A stretch of 64,000 bases of DNA from positions 620,001-684,000 of the forward strand of contig NC_021658.1 in NCBI RefSeq assembly GCF_000418325.1, written 5' to 3'. Position numbers and translations under genes: made by a program. Below, piece by piece: positions 9,649 through 16,991 of the stretch. The number at the start of each line of letters is the position of its first letter. Position 1 is the stretch's first letter. The notes under the pieces are model-generated. The model did not search any database. It saw only the letters and a list, made by a program, of their open reading frames with translations, and was not told the DNA's origin. Origin of the DNA: Sorangium cellulosum So0157-2. Its GTDB lineage: Bacteria; Myxococcota_A; Polyangia; Polyangiales; Polyangiaceae.

Positions 9649-10821
9649 ATGAAACTTTATAGTGTTCTTGCTTCGTCAGTTCTCCTTTCGGCGTGCATGG
9701 GAGGGGCGGACGACGTCTCCACCCATGGGGCGGGCGACAATTCCGCCGCCATCCTCGGAGGCACCGTCGATGCTCCTGTCGATGACGATGGCGCGCCGCC
9801 TTGGGCGCGCCCGCCGACGCGCGAGGAGGCGGAGGCGATCCTCGAGCGCGTGGTCGCGCTCTACCAGGACCACGCCGCGGCCGCGAATCCGGCAGGTACC
9901 CACGAGATCTCGTGGAGGATCGACTGGGACAGCGATGCGGTCAGCGCCCATGTGCTGCTCAACCGCGGGGAGGACTGGACGATCGAGGTGAGCAAGGGAT
10001 GGCTCACGGCCTCGAGCATGACGGCGGAGGTGTTCGCGCTCACGATGTGCCACGAGATGGGGCACTTCATCGGCGGGTTCCCGTTCAAGACCTCCGGCCG
10101 CGGGGACAGCACCGGCGCGCTGGGCACGTCGGTCGCCGCCGAGGGACAGGCCGACTACTTTGCCACAAAGGATTGCTTGCCGCGGCTGCGGGCGAATGAA
10201 ACCGAGGCCAACGCCGCGGCGTTCGCCGAGCTCGACCCTTCCGCGCGCGAGCGTTGCACGACGGCCTACGGCGACCTGGCGAGCCAGCAGCTCTGCGGCC
10301 GGATCCTGCGCGCCAGCCTGCAGACGGGGCGGCTGTACGAGGAGCAGGAGGTGCTGCAGGCCCCCAGGGAGCTCGTCTACCCGCGGTTCGACACGCCGGA
10401 CACGACCGAGGTCGCGGTGACCAAGGAGGGCCATCCTACGTCCCAGTGCCGCCTCGACACGCTGGTGGCGGGAGCCGTGTGCAGCGTGAAGGCCACGGGG
10501 ACCGAGATCCCGGGGTTCGTGCCGCCGTACGGCGAGTACAGCGATGCGAGCGAAGAAGCCGCGCGCCCGTTCGCGTGCCAGACCGGCCCCGGGGCCCGAC
10601 CGAGGTGCTGGTTCCAGCCGGACACCGTAGCCACCGACTGCTCCGAGCTCGGTGAGCAAGCGTGCGTCGTCGAGGAGGGGCGAACGGGGGTCCGGTACTG
10701 CGACACGACGTTCGGCGTGACCTATTACTGGTGCTTCGGGGACGAGGTGTGCAAGACGAGCAGAGACGGCTTCTCGGACTGCTATGCTCCCGATGTCGAT
10801 CCCGATGAGGGATCTTTCTGA
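9649..10821 (+). CDS. Lipoprotein with HExxH zinc-protease motif
   Basis: 390 residues from ATG 9649, chosen because it gives a compact lipoprotein signal MKLYSVLASSVLLSAC with lipobox LSAC (an in-frame ATG at 9637 is possible). HEMGH at residues 135-139 supplies the zinc ligands and general base. EGQAD at 165-169 matches a gluzincin-style third ligand (ExxxD) after the usual spacing. The C-terminal third is Cys-rich (about ten Cys), suggesting disulfides in the periplasm or on the surface. Probably an exported metallopeptidase; substrate unknown. It is divergent from the DJ-1 remnant, and the start-proximal DNA is lower in GC than its surroundings. Confidence 0.7.
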   Translation: MKLYSVLASSVLLSACMGGADDVSTHGAGDNSAAILGGTVDAPVDDDGAPPWARPPTREEAEAILERVVALYQDHAAAANPAGTHEISWRIDWDSDAVSAHVLLNRGEDWTIEVSKGWLTASSMTAEVFALTMCHEMGHFIGGFPFKTSGRGDSTGALGTSVAAEGQADYFATKDCLPRLRANETEANAAAFAELDPSARERCTTAYGDLASQQLCGRILRASLQTGRLYEEQEVLQAPRELVYPRFDTPDTTEVAVTKEGHPTSQCRLDTLVAGAVCSVKATGTEIPGFVPPYGEYSDASEEAARPFACQTGPGARPRCWFQPDTVATDCSELGEQACVVEEGRTGVRYCDTTFGVTYYWCFGDEVCKTSRDGFSDCYAPDVDPDEGSF

Positions 10822-11178
10822 GCGCGAACGACCGATCTCGGGGCGTCGCGCGCGGCGCCGCCCGCTGGCGCGACAGGCCGCTGTTTTCGTCGCATTCGGC
10901 GGATGTGGGGGCGCGCTCGCGTCTTCGTATCCGCCCTCGCGAGGGCGAGCGTGGCAAGCGGCGCCAGGCGATTTGGTTACGCCGAGCTCAGCCATGATGC
11001 TTGGGTAGCCGCGCACAGCAAGAAAACGACGCGGTTCGGTCGACGGATGACCGAGACTGCCGGCACTCACGGGAAAGACAGCGCAGGATCCGGCCGGGCT
11101 TCGAGCGTCGATGCTGCCGGATCTGCGCTTCCGTTCGGCCGCCGGCAGCGGCCTGGACATCGTCGAGGAGACCATCGC
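10822..11178. other. 357-bp intergenic region
   Basis: Between two lipoprotein genes on the + strand. I see no conserved coding frame or RNA. The only clear element is a GAGGAG ribosome-binding site at 11165-11170 that decides the ATG at 11179. Confidence 0.4.
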
Positions 11179-11625
11179 ATGTACTGGAAACCTTTGGCCA
11201 CAATCGCCGTTTTCTCGCTTCTTCTTGGTGCCTGTGGAGATGGCGGAGGCGGCCCCTCGCCCGGAGCGGGCGGCGCACCCGCCTCGAGCTCGAGCGGCAG
11301 CGAGGGGGACGTCGTCAGCAGTTCGATCACCAGCACGAACGAATATTGCTATGACCGTCCCAACGTGTCCGCCACTTGTGCGGTCGATCACCCAACGCAT
11401 CCGAATGGCTGGGTCTGCGCACCGGATGCGAGTGGGTGGTTGGGGCCAAACTGCATCGAGGGTCGGAATTTTGGCGAGTTCTGCTGCAACGACGATAGAA
11501 CCAGCGGCTCTGGGGGCGGAGGAGCGGGTGGCGGAGGAGGAGGGGGCGGCGGAGGAGGCGGAGGAGCGGGTGGCGGAGGAGGAGGGGGCGGCGGAGGAGC
11601 GGGTGGCGGCGGAGGGGGGGCCTGA
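11179..11625 (+). CDS. Small lipoprotein with poly-glycine tail
   Basis: 148 residues. The start is fixed by a GAGGAG site eight bases upstream and by a lipobox LLLGAC within the first ~17 residues. The mature part has a Ser-rich linker and six cysteines (two pairs bracket CAVDHPTHPNGWVC), then a C-terminal tail of almost pure glycine from about 11518 made of imperfect GGA/GGC repeats. Likely an envelope-anchored protein with a flexible or gel-like tail. No family recognised. It begins the repeat-rich block that ends near 16.1 kb. Confidence 0.6.
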   Translation: MYWKPLATIAVFSLLLGACGDGGGGPSPGAGGAPASSSSGSEGDVVSSSITSTNEYCYDRPNVSATCAVDHPTHPNGWVCAPDASGWLGPNCIEGRNFGEFCCNDDRTSGSGGGGAGGGGGGGGGGGGGAGGGGGGGGGGAGGGGGGA

Positions 11626-11697
11626 TCGAGGCGCTCTCGCCGGTGGTGCTAACCGACGAGGTGACCCCGATTCGCGCTTGTATGCGGCTTGGCGTTC

Positions 11698-13359
11698 ATG
11701 ATCCTCTGGCGGCGTGTCCTGACGGCGGCTTCTTTCCTCTGCGTGGCGCTCACCGTCCGGACCGCGGCGGCGCAGGAGCACCCGATCTCGCTCTCGTGGC
11801 AGGCGCCCGACACGTGCCCTTCGAGCGCGGCCGTGCTCCAGGAGATCGATCGCCTCCTCGGCGGGAAGCCGCGGACGAACGGGAGGCAGCGGCTCGTGGC
11901 CAAGGCGCAGGTCACCCGCACGGGCGACGGCGGCTTTTCGCTCACGCTCCGCACGGAGAGCCCGGACGGCGCGGGCGAGCGCGCGCTCGGCGCGCCGACG
12001 TGCGAGGCGCTCGCCGGCGCGGCCGCGCTCGTCATCGCGCTCGGCTTCGACCCAGCGGCGATGACGACCGAGGCGGCAGGAGACTCGCCCGCGGGGCCGC
12101 CGTCCTCCTCGCCCGTCGCCCAGGCGCCCGTCCTCCCGCCGCACGCGCTGCCCGTCGCGCCGCCCTCCAGCATTGCGCCCGCGGCCACCGCGCCTGTCGG
12201 GGCCACCGCGCCTGTCGGGGCCACCGCGCCTGTCGGGGCCACCGCGCCTGTCGGGGCCACCGCGCCTGTCGGGGCCACCGCGCCTGTCGGGGCCACCGCG
12301 CCTGTCGGGGCCACCGCGCCTGTCGGGGCCACCGCGCCTGTCGGGGCCACCGCGCCTGTCGGGGCCACCGCGCCTGTCGGGGCCACCGCGCCTGTCGGGG
12401 CCACCGCGCCTGTCGGGGCCACCGCGCCTGTCGGGGCCACCGCGCCTGTCGGGGCCACCGCGCCTGTCGGGGCCACCGCGCCTGTCGGGGCCACCGCGCC
12501 TGTCGGGGCCACCGCGCCTGTCGGGGCCACCGCGCCTGTCGGGGCCACCGCGCCTGTCGGGGCCACCGCGCCTGTCGGGGCCACCGCGCCTGTCGGGGCC
12601 ACCGCGCCTGTCGGGGCCACCGCGCCTGTCGGGGCCACCGCGCCTGTCGGGGCCACCGCGCCTGTCGGGGCCACCGCGCCTGTCGGGGCCACCGCGCCTG
12701 TCGGGGCCACCGCGCCTGTCGGGGCCACCGCGCCTGTCGGGGCCACCGCGCCTGTCGGGGCCACCGCGCCCGCCTTGCCTGTGCGGGCCGCTTTCACCCC
12801 TGCGCCCGCCTCTGCCCCTCTCGGGAGGCCCGCCGCCTCGCACGAACGCTTCGGCCTCGGCGGCGGCGCGGGTCTCGGCCTCGACGTCGGCGCGTTCGAC
12901 GCGCCCGTCGCGGTGCTCCGCGTCTGGGCGACGCTCCTCGTCGGCCGCTACCGCTTCGACGCGGCGCTCTCCCACGTGCCGACCACGCCCATCGCGGCGC
13001 CTGATCGCCCTGCGGCAGGCGGCCGATTCACCTTCGTCGCAGGCGCGGCCTCGGCGTGCCTGGCGCTGCTCTCGTGGACCAGCGCCACGGCCGCGGCTTG
13101 CGCGGGCCTGGAGCTCGGGCAGATCTCCGCGGAGGGGTACGGCGTCACCCGACCCCGCGAGGGCCGGGCGCTCTGGATCGCGCCGCAAGCGAAGCTGGAT
13201 CTCACCTTGCTGCTCGCGCCGCCGCTCGCCTTGCGCCTCGACGCCGGCGCCGAGGCGCCGCTCGGCCGACGGCCCTTCGTCCTGGAGAACGTCGGCGTCG
13301 TCCACGAGCCGTCTCCTCTGGTGGGCCGCGCGGGGCTCGGCGCCGAGCTCCGTTTTTGA
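11698..13359 (+). CDS. Exported beta-barrel-type protein with hexapeptide repeat linker
   Basis: 553 residues from ATG 11698 (a TTG three codons earlier is possible). Signal peptide to about residue 25 (ends AAAQ). A ~135-residue periplasmic-type domain is followed by residues 163-354, made of 32 identical copies of the hexapeptide ATAPVG. The final ~180 residues alternate hydrophobic/polar and end in ELRF, the terminal Phe expected of outer-membrane barrels. The linker is Pro-rich and would act as a long spacer. The stop lies 2 bp before the possible ATG of the ECF sigma gene, so the two are probably co-transcribed and coupled. Function unknown; a sensor feeding the sigma factor is possible (inference). 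Confidence 0.75.
   Translation: MILWRRVLTAASFLCVALTVRTAAAQEHPISLSWQAPDTCPSSAAVLQEIDRLLGGKPRTNGRQRLVAKAQVTRTGDGGFSLTLRTESPDGAGERALGAPTCEALAGAAALVIALGFDPAAMTTEAAGDSPAGPPSSSPVAQAPVLPPHALPVAPPSSIAPAATAPVGATAPVGATAPVGATAPVGATAPVGATAPVGATAPVGATAPVGATAPVGATAPVGATAPVGATAPVGATAPVGATAPVGATAPVGATAPVGATAPVGATAPVGATAPVGATAPVGATAPVGATAPVGATAPVGATAPVGATAPVGATAPVGATAPVGATAPVGATAPVGATAPVGATAPVGATAPVGATAPALPVRAAFTPAPASAPLGRPAASHERFGLGGGAGLGLDVGAFDAPVAVLRVWATLLVGRYRFDAALSHVPTTPIAAPDRPAAGGRFTFVAGAASACLALLSWTSATAAACAGLELGQISAEGYGVTRPREGRALWIAPQAKLDLTLLLAPPLALRLDAGAEAPLGRRPFVLENVGVVHEPSPLVGRAGLGAELRF
12184..12759 (+). repeat. 32 perfect tandem copies of an 18-bp unit
   Basis: The unit GCCACCGCGCCTGTCGGG is repeated 32 times without a mismatch (576 bp), followed by an 11-bp partial copy. 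It encodes ATAPVG in the host gene. Because 18 is a multiple of three, gain or loss of units keeps the frame. The unit has no stop in any frame, which creates long spurious frames on both strands. Perfect identity indicates recent expansion or ongoing homogenisation. Confidence 0.98.
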
Positions 13360-13361
13360 TC

Positions 13362-14069
13362 ATGGATCCGGGCGGGCGAGGGCACTCACCACATATGGCC
13401 TCCTCCAGCGTGGCGCGGGCGCGCCCGCCTCCGCTCGCCGGCTCCCTCGCCGCACCCCCGGCCGGCCGCTGCGCCGGCGCGGGCGGCCGCGCGGCGGCGG
13501 AGCCGCCTGCGTGCGCTCCGGATCCGGCGCACCCGCCGGGCGTCGAGGCGCTCTACGATGAGCACTTCGCCTTCGTGTGGCGCAGCCTGCGGCGCCTCGG
13601 GGTCGCTGACGCCGCCGTCGACGACGCCGTGCAGGACGTCTTCCTCGTCGTCCACCGGCGGCTGGCCGAGTTCGAGGGGCGCTCGTCCATGAAGACGTGG
13701 CTCTTCGGCATCGTGCTCCGCGTTGCACGCGCGCAGCGCCGCAACGCGCTCCGCAGGGGCGCGAGCGATCTCGCGGCCGAAGCGCCCGAGGACCCGGAGA
13801 CCGTCGCCGGCCCGGAGGCGGATCAGCCGGATGCGCGGACCGAGCAAGCCGAGGCGGTGCGCATCCTCTACGAGCTGCTCGACGAGCTCGATGAGGAGAA
13901 GCGCGAGGTGTTCGTGCTCGCCGAGCTGGAGCAGATGACGGCGCCGGCGATCGCGGAGGTCGCGGGGATCAACGTGAACACGGTGTATTCGCGCCTGCGC
14001 GCGGCACGGCACGATTTCGAGCAAGCCGTCCTGCGGCACCGGGCGCGGAGCACGTGGAGGTGCACGTGA
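13362..14069 (+). CDS. ECF sigma factor (sigma-70 family)
   Basis: 235 residues from ATG 13362 (ATG 13395 is an alternative that removes an 11-residue extension). After a Pro/Ala-rich N-terminus, region sigma2 is clear (LYDEHFAFVWRSLRRLGV, DDAVQDVFLVVHRRLAEF, SMKTWLFGIVLRVARA). Sigma4 follows with a helix-turn-helix (LDEEKREVFVLAELEQMT, AIAEVAGINVNTVYSRLRAA). It directs RNA polymerase to an unknown regulon. Its stop overlaps the next gene's start (GTGA), so the downstream membrane protein is the natural candidate regulator. No zinc anti-sigma motif is seen there. Confidence 0.9.
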   Translation: MDPGGRGHSPHMASSSVARARPPPLAGSLAAPPAGRCAGAGGRAAAEPPACAPDPAHPPGVEALYDEHFAFVWRSLRRLGVADAAVDDAVQDVFLVVHRRLAEFEGRSSMKTWLFGIVLRVARAQRRNALRRGASDLAAEAPEDPETVAGPEADQPDARTEQAEAVRILYELLDELDEEKREVFVLAELEQMTAPAIAEVAGINVNTVYSRLRAARHDFEQAVLRHRARSTWRCT

Positions 14070-15437
14070 AGCCGCTCAGCCGCGAGGCTCGCCGGCTCAT
14101 GGACGCGGCGCTCGTCGCCGAGGGGCCCTCGAGCGCCGATCGCGCGCGCATCCGGGAGAAGCTCCTCCGCCGCGCGGGCGCCCTCGCCGTGGCGACGGCG
14201 GCGGTCTCCGCGACGACCTCGGCGGCCTCGGCCACGCTCTCGGCGGCGCCGTCCGCGGCCGCCGCGGGCGCAGGCGCGGGCATGAGCGCCGCTGCGGGCG
14301 CAGGCGCGGGGGCGGCGGCGGGCGCGGGGGCGGCGGCGGGCGCGGGGGCGGCGGCGGGCGCGGGGGCGGCGGCGGGCGCGGGGGCGGCGGCGGGCGCGGG
14401 GGCGGCGGCGGGCGCGGGGGCGGCGGCGGGCGCGGGGGCGGCGGCGGGCGCGGGGGCGGCGGCGGGCGCGGGGGCGGCGGCGGGCGCGGGGGCGGCGGCG
14501 GGCGCGGGGGCGGCGGCGGGCGCGGGGGCGGCGGCGGGCGCGGGGGCGGCGGCGGGCGCGGGGGCGGCGGCGGGCGCGGGGGCGGCGGCGGGCGCGGGGG
14601 CGGCGGCGGGCGCGGGGCGGCGCGGGCGCCGTGGCGCCGTTCGTCACCGCCGGCCTCGGCGGGCTACTCATGAAGAGCGGCGCGGCGGCCGCGCTGCTCG
14701 CGGCGCTCGGCGGCGGCGCCGCGGTCGCGCTGCGCGAGCCTCCAGCAGCGCCGGCCGCGAGGCACGAGGCGGTCGCGGTCGCGGGGGTCGCCAGGGCTGT
14801 CGCGGGGGTCGCCAGGGCCACGGTCGATGCACCGCCCCCTGCGCTCGTCGCGGCGGCTGCACCCTCGAGCACCGCCGCGACGGCTCCTCCTGCGCCGCCG
14901 CGGCAGCTCCCCGCGGTGCATCCGGCTGCGGGAGCGTCGTCCTCCGGCGAGCCTCCGCAGGTCACCGCGACGTCCGCGCGGCGCGCGCTTCTGGCGCTCC
15001 AGGGCGGATCCGACGCGCCGACGCCCTCCGGGGCCAGCGCGTTGCCGGCGCCCGCAGGGGCCAGCGCCTCGGCGCCCTCGGTGGGCAGCGCCTCGGCGCC
15101 CTCGGGGGCCAGCGCCTCGGCGCCCCCGGGGGCCAGCGCCTCGGCGCCGCCGGCGGACAGCACCTTGCAAGGAGAGCTCGCCTTGCTGCGGGCCGCGCAA
15201 GGCGCCCTCCGCGCGGGCGACGCGGGCCGGGCGCTCGCGTTGCTCGAGGAGCACGCGGCGGAGTTCCGCGCGGGCACGTTGCGACAAGAGCGCATGGCCG
15301 CGCGGGTCTTCGCGCTCTGCGCGCTCGGCCGGATCGATGAGGCGCGGGCCGAGGCCGCGCGTTTCCTCCGCGACGCGCCCCGCTCCCCCTTGGCCGAGCG
15401 GGTCAGGGCGGCGTGCCCCCTAGCCGCCGCGCCCTGA
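14066..15437 (+). pseudogene. Sigma-factor partner membrane protein, frameshifted in an 18-bp repeat
   Basis: The N-terminal frame starts at GTG 14066 (4-bp overlap with the sigma stop; GTG 14054 possible). It runs through MKPLSREARRLMDAAL, an Ala-rich stretch and Gly/Ala repeats. At 14609-14630 two G bases are missing relative to the repeat consensus. The original frame then becomes Arg-rich and runs to 15340. The sensible continuation lies in the other frame to 15437: a membrane helix (SGAAAALLAALGGGAAVAL), a Pro/Ser linker, then a TPR-like helical domain ending LAAAP. Restoring two bases joins both halves seamlessly. It could be a pseudogene, a slippage switch, or an assembly error. Domain order (cytosolic N-terminus, one membrane helix, external TPR) fits an anti-sigma-like regulator; this is inference. 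Confidence 0.65.
14303..14608 (+). repeat. 17 perfect tandem copies of an 18-bp GC-only unit
   Basis: The unit GGCGCGGGGGCGGCGGCG (GAGAAA) is repeated 17 times without mismatch. It is followed by a degenerate copy at 14609 that has lost one G from the G5 run and one G from a GGCGG step. Mononucleotide G runs inside each unit make slippage, and also sequencing error, plausible. Confidence 0.95.
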
Positions 15438-15642
15438 CCCGCTCGGGCGGCGAACGCACAGCGATGTCTGCGCTCGGGGCTACCTCCCCACGCGAGCATC
15501 ACGTGCGTCCGGGCCCTCCAGGACGAGGAGAAACAACGCAAGGCCGCGAGGGCGCAACAATGGTTTCGCTGCGTCTCGTCCAGGAAGATCGGCGCCGAGG
15601 GCGGCCGGCCGAATCATCGGCTCATTCGAGGAGACACAGAAT

Positions 15643-16092
15643 ATGACACGCTCCAGCAAACACGGAATCGTCATGGCGTTCACGCTGCTCGCGCTGCCGA
15701 TGGTCACCGGCGCCAAGGGGAACGGTTGCAACGAGCCTGTGGTGATCGGCGGCGATGACAGCGGCAGCGCCGGCGGCGTTCCCGCGGGAGGAGCCGGTGG
15801 CAGCGGCTCCAACGAGGGTGGCGGCGGCAGCTTTCCAGCGTCAGGCGCCGGCGGCAGCGGCTCCAACGAGGGTGGCGGCGGCAGCTTTCCAGCGTCAGGC
15901 GCCGGCGGCAGCGGCTCCAACGAGGGTGGCGGCGGCAGCTTTCCAGCGTCAGGCGCCGGCGGCAGCGGCTCCAACGAGGGTGGCGGCGGCAGCTTTCCAG
16001 CGTCAGGCGCCGGCGGCAGCGGCTCCAACGAGGGTGGCGGCGGCAGCTTTCCAGCGTCAGGCGCCGGTGGCAGCGGCTCTAACGAGGACTAG
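15643..16092 (+). CDS. Secreted Gly/Ser-rich repeat protein
   Basis: 149 residues. The N-terminal signal MTRSSKHGIVMAFTLLALPM is followed by VTGAKGNGC, a possible but non-canonical lipobox. From residue ~55 the chain is five copies of an 18-residue unit (core SNEGGGGSFPASGAGG), encoded by a 54-bp repeat. It is low-complexity and flexible, with no domain, so a surface or matrix spacer is the best guess. The upstream 205-bp gap holds no evident gene. It closes the repeat-rich block on the + strand. Confidence 0.6.
   Translation: MTRSSKHGIVMAFTLLALPMVTGAKGNGCNEPVVIGGDDSGSAGGVPAGGAGGSGSNEGGGGSFPASGAGGSGSNEGGGGSFPASGAGGSGSNEGGGGSFPASGAGGSGSNEGGGGSFPASGAGGSGSNEGGGGSFPASGAGGSGSNED
15805..16074 (+). 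repeat. Five tandem copies of a 54-bp unit
   Basis: Units start at 15805, 15859, 15913, 15967 and 16021 with GGCTCCAACGAGGGTGGC. Copies are essentially identical, with one C-to-T change near the end of the fifth. In frame with the host gene (18 residues per copy). Confidence 0.95.
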
Positions 16093-16328
16093 GCTGTTCC
16101 AACCCACCGGCACCCTCGCGCGGGCGGCTCAGGCCGGCGAGCGCTTCCGCCGCGTGGGCTTGGTCGCGGCTTTGCGGCTGCGAGACGGCGGCGGGCGGTG
16201 ATCACGCCACGAACGTGCTGATCCTCGGGTGAGGCGAGGCCGCCGGCGGTGCTCCGGACACCGAAGAATGCGCTTGCCAGGCCGCTCCGTGAGCGCATCA
16301 TGGCCAGGCCCCCCCGAGGGCCGCACGC

Positions 16329-16991
16329 ATGCCCTCGCAGACCCTCGCGACAAAGCTCGCCCCGCCGGACGCTGAGCAGCAGAAGGCGCAAGCCACGGAG
16401 CCCTGGCTCTTCCCGGTGTTCTTCCTCTCGGGCTCGGCAGCGCTGGTGTATCAGGTCGTCTGGCAGCGCGCCCTCTACGCGATCTACGGTGTCGACATCC
16501 TGTCGGCCACGATCGTCGTCACCGCGTTCATGCTGGGTCTCGGCCTCGGGAGCCTCGCGGGTGGGGCGCTCTCGCGCCGGCACCCGCGAGCGGCGGTGAC
16601 GCTGTTCGCGATCGCCGAGCTCGGGATCGGCCTCTACGGCGCGCTCAGCCTCCGCCTCTTCGCCCTGATCGCGGGCGTCACGCACGGCATTGGCCATGTC
16701 GCCGCCGGCGGGGTGGCCTTCCTGCTCGTGGTGCTCCCGGTCATGCTGATGGGGGCCACACTCCCCCTCCTGGTCGGGCACGCCACGTCGCGATCGCAGA
16801 ACGTCGGTCGCTCGCTGGGCAACCTCTACTTCGCCAACACGCTGGGCGCGGCGTTCGGCGCGTTCCTGGCGGCGCGCTACCTGCTAGGCGGGCTGGGCCT
16901 CCGGGCCACCACGGAGGTCGCCGCGACGCTCAACGTCCTCCTCGGTGTGCTCGTGATGGCCCTGCGCCGGCGGCGTCGCGGCGAGCCATGA
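16329..16991 (+). CDS. Membrane half of split spermidine-synthase-like protein
   Basis: 220 residues with about six hydrophobic helices. The first reads PWLFPVFFLSGSAALVYQVV, the typical opening of the membrane domain in fused MFS/spermidine-synthase proteins, followed by QRALYAIYGVDILSATIVV and LLVVLPVMLMGATLPLLVG. Relatives carry two such membrane halves plus a C-terminal methyltransferase-like fold in one chain. Here the first membrane half is a separate gene overlapping the next by 4 bp (ATGA), so the two are translationally coupled and probably form one complex. Start ATG 16329; 236 bp of non-coding DNA precede it. Confidence 0.75.
   Translation: MPSQTLATKLAPPDAEQQKAQATEPWLFPVFFLSGSAALVYQVVWQRALYAIYGVDILSATIVVTAFMLGLGLGSLAGGALSRRHPRAAVTLFAIAELGIGLYGALSLRLFALIAGVTHGIGHVAAGGVAFLLVVLPVMLMGATLPLLVGHATSRSQNVGRSLGNLYFANTLGAAFGAFLAARYLLGGLGLRATTEVAATLNVLLGVLVMALRRRRRGEP

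Noticed and set aside
9676..13305. Very long minus-strand open frame (over 1200 codons) across several plus-strand genes
   Set aside because: It exists because the 18-bp repeat has no stop in any frame and flanking genes are GC-rich. The product is Arg/Gly/Asp repeats without start signals, and the plus strand has clear signal peptides and domains.
14054..15340. Single uninterrupted 428-residue protein in the upstream frame after the repeat
   Set aside because: After 14609 this frame becomes Arg-rich with no structure, while the alternative frame has a membrane helix and TPR-like domain. Restoring two bases joins them.
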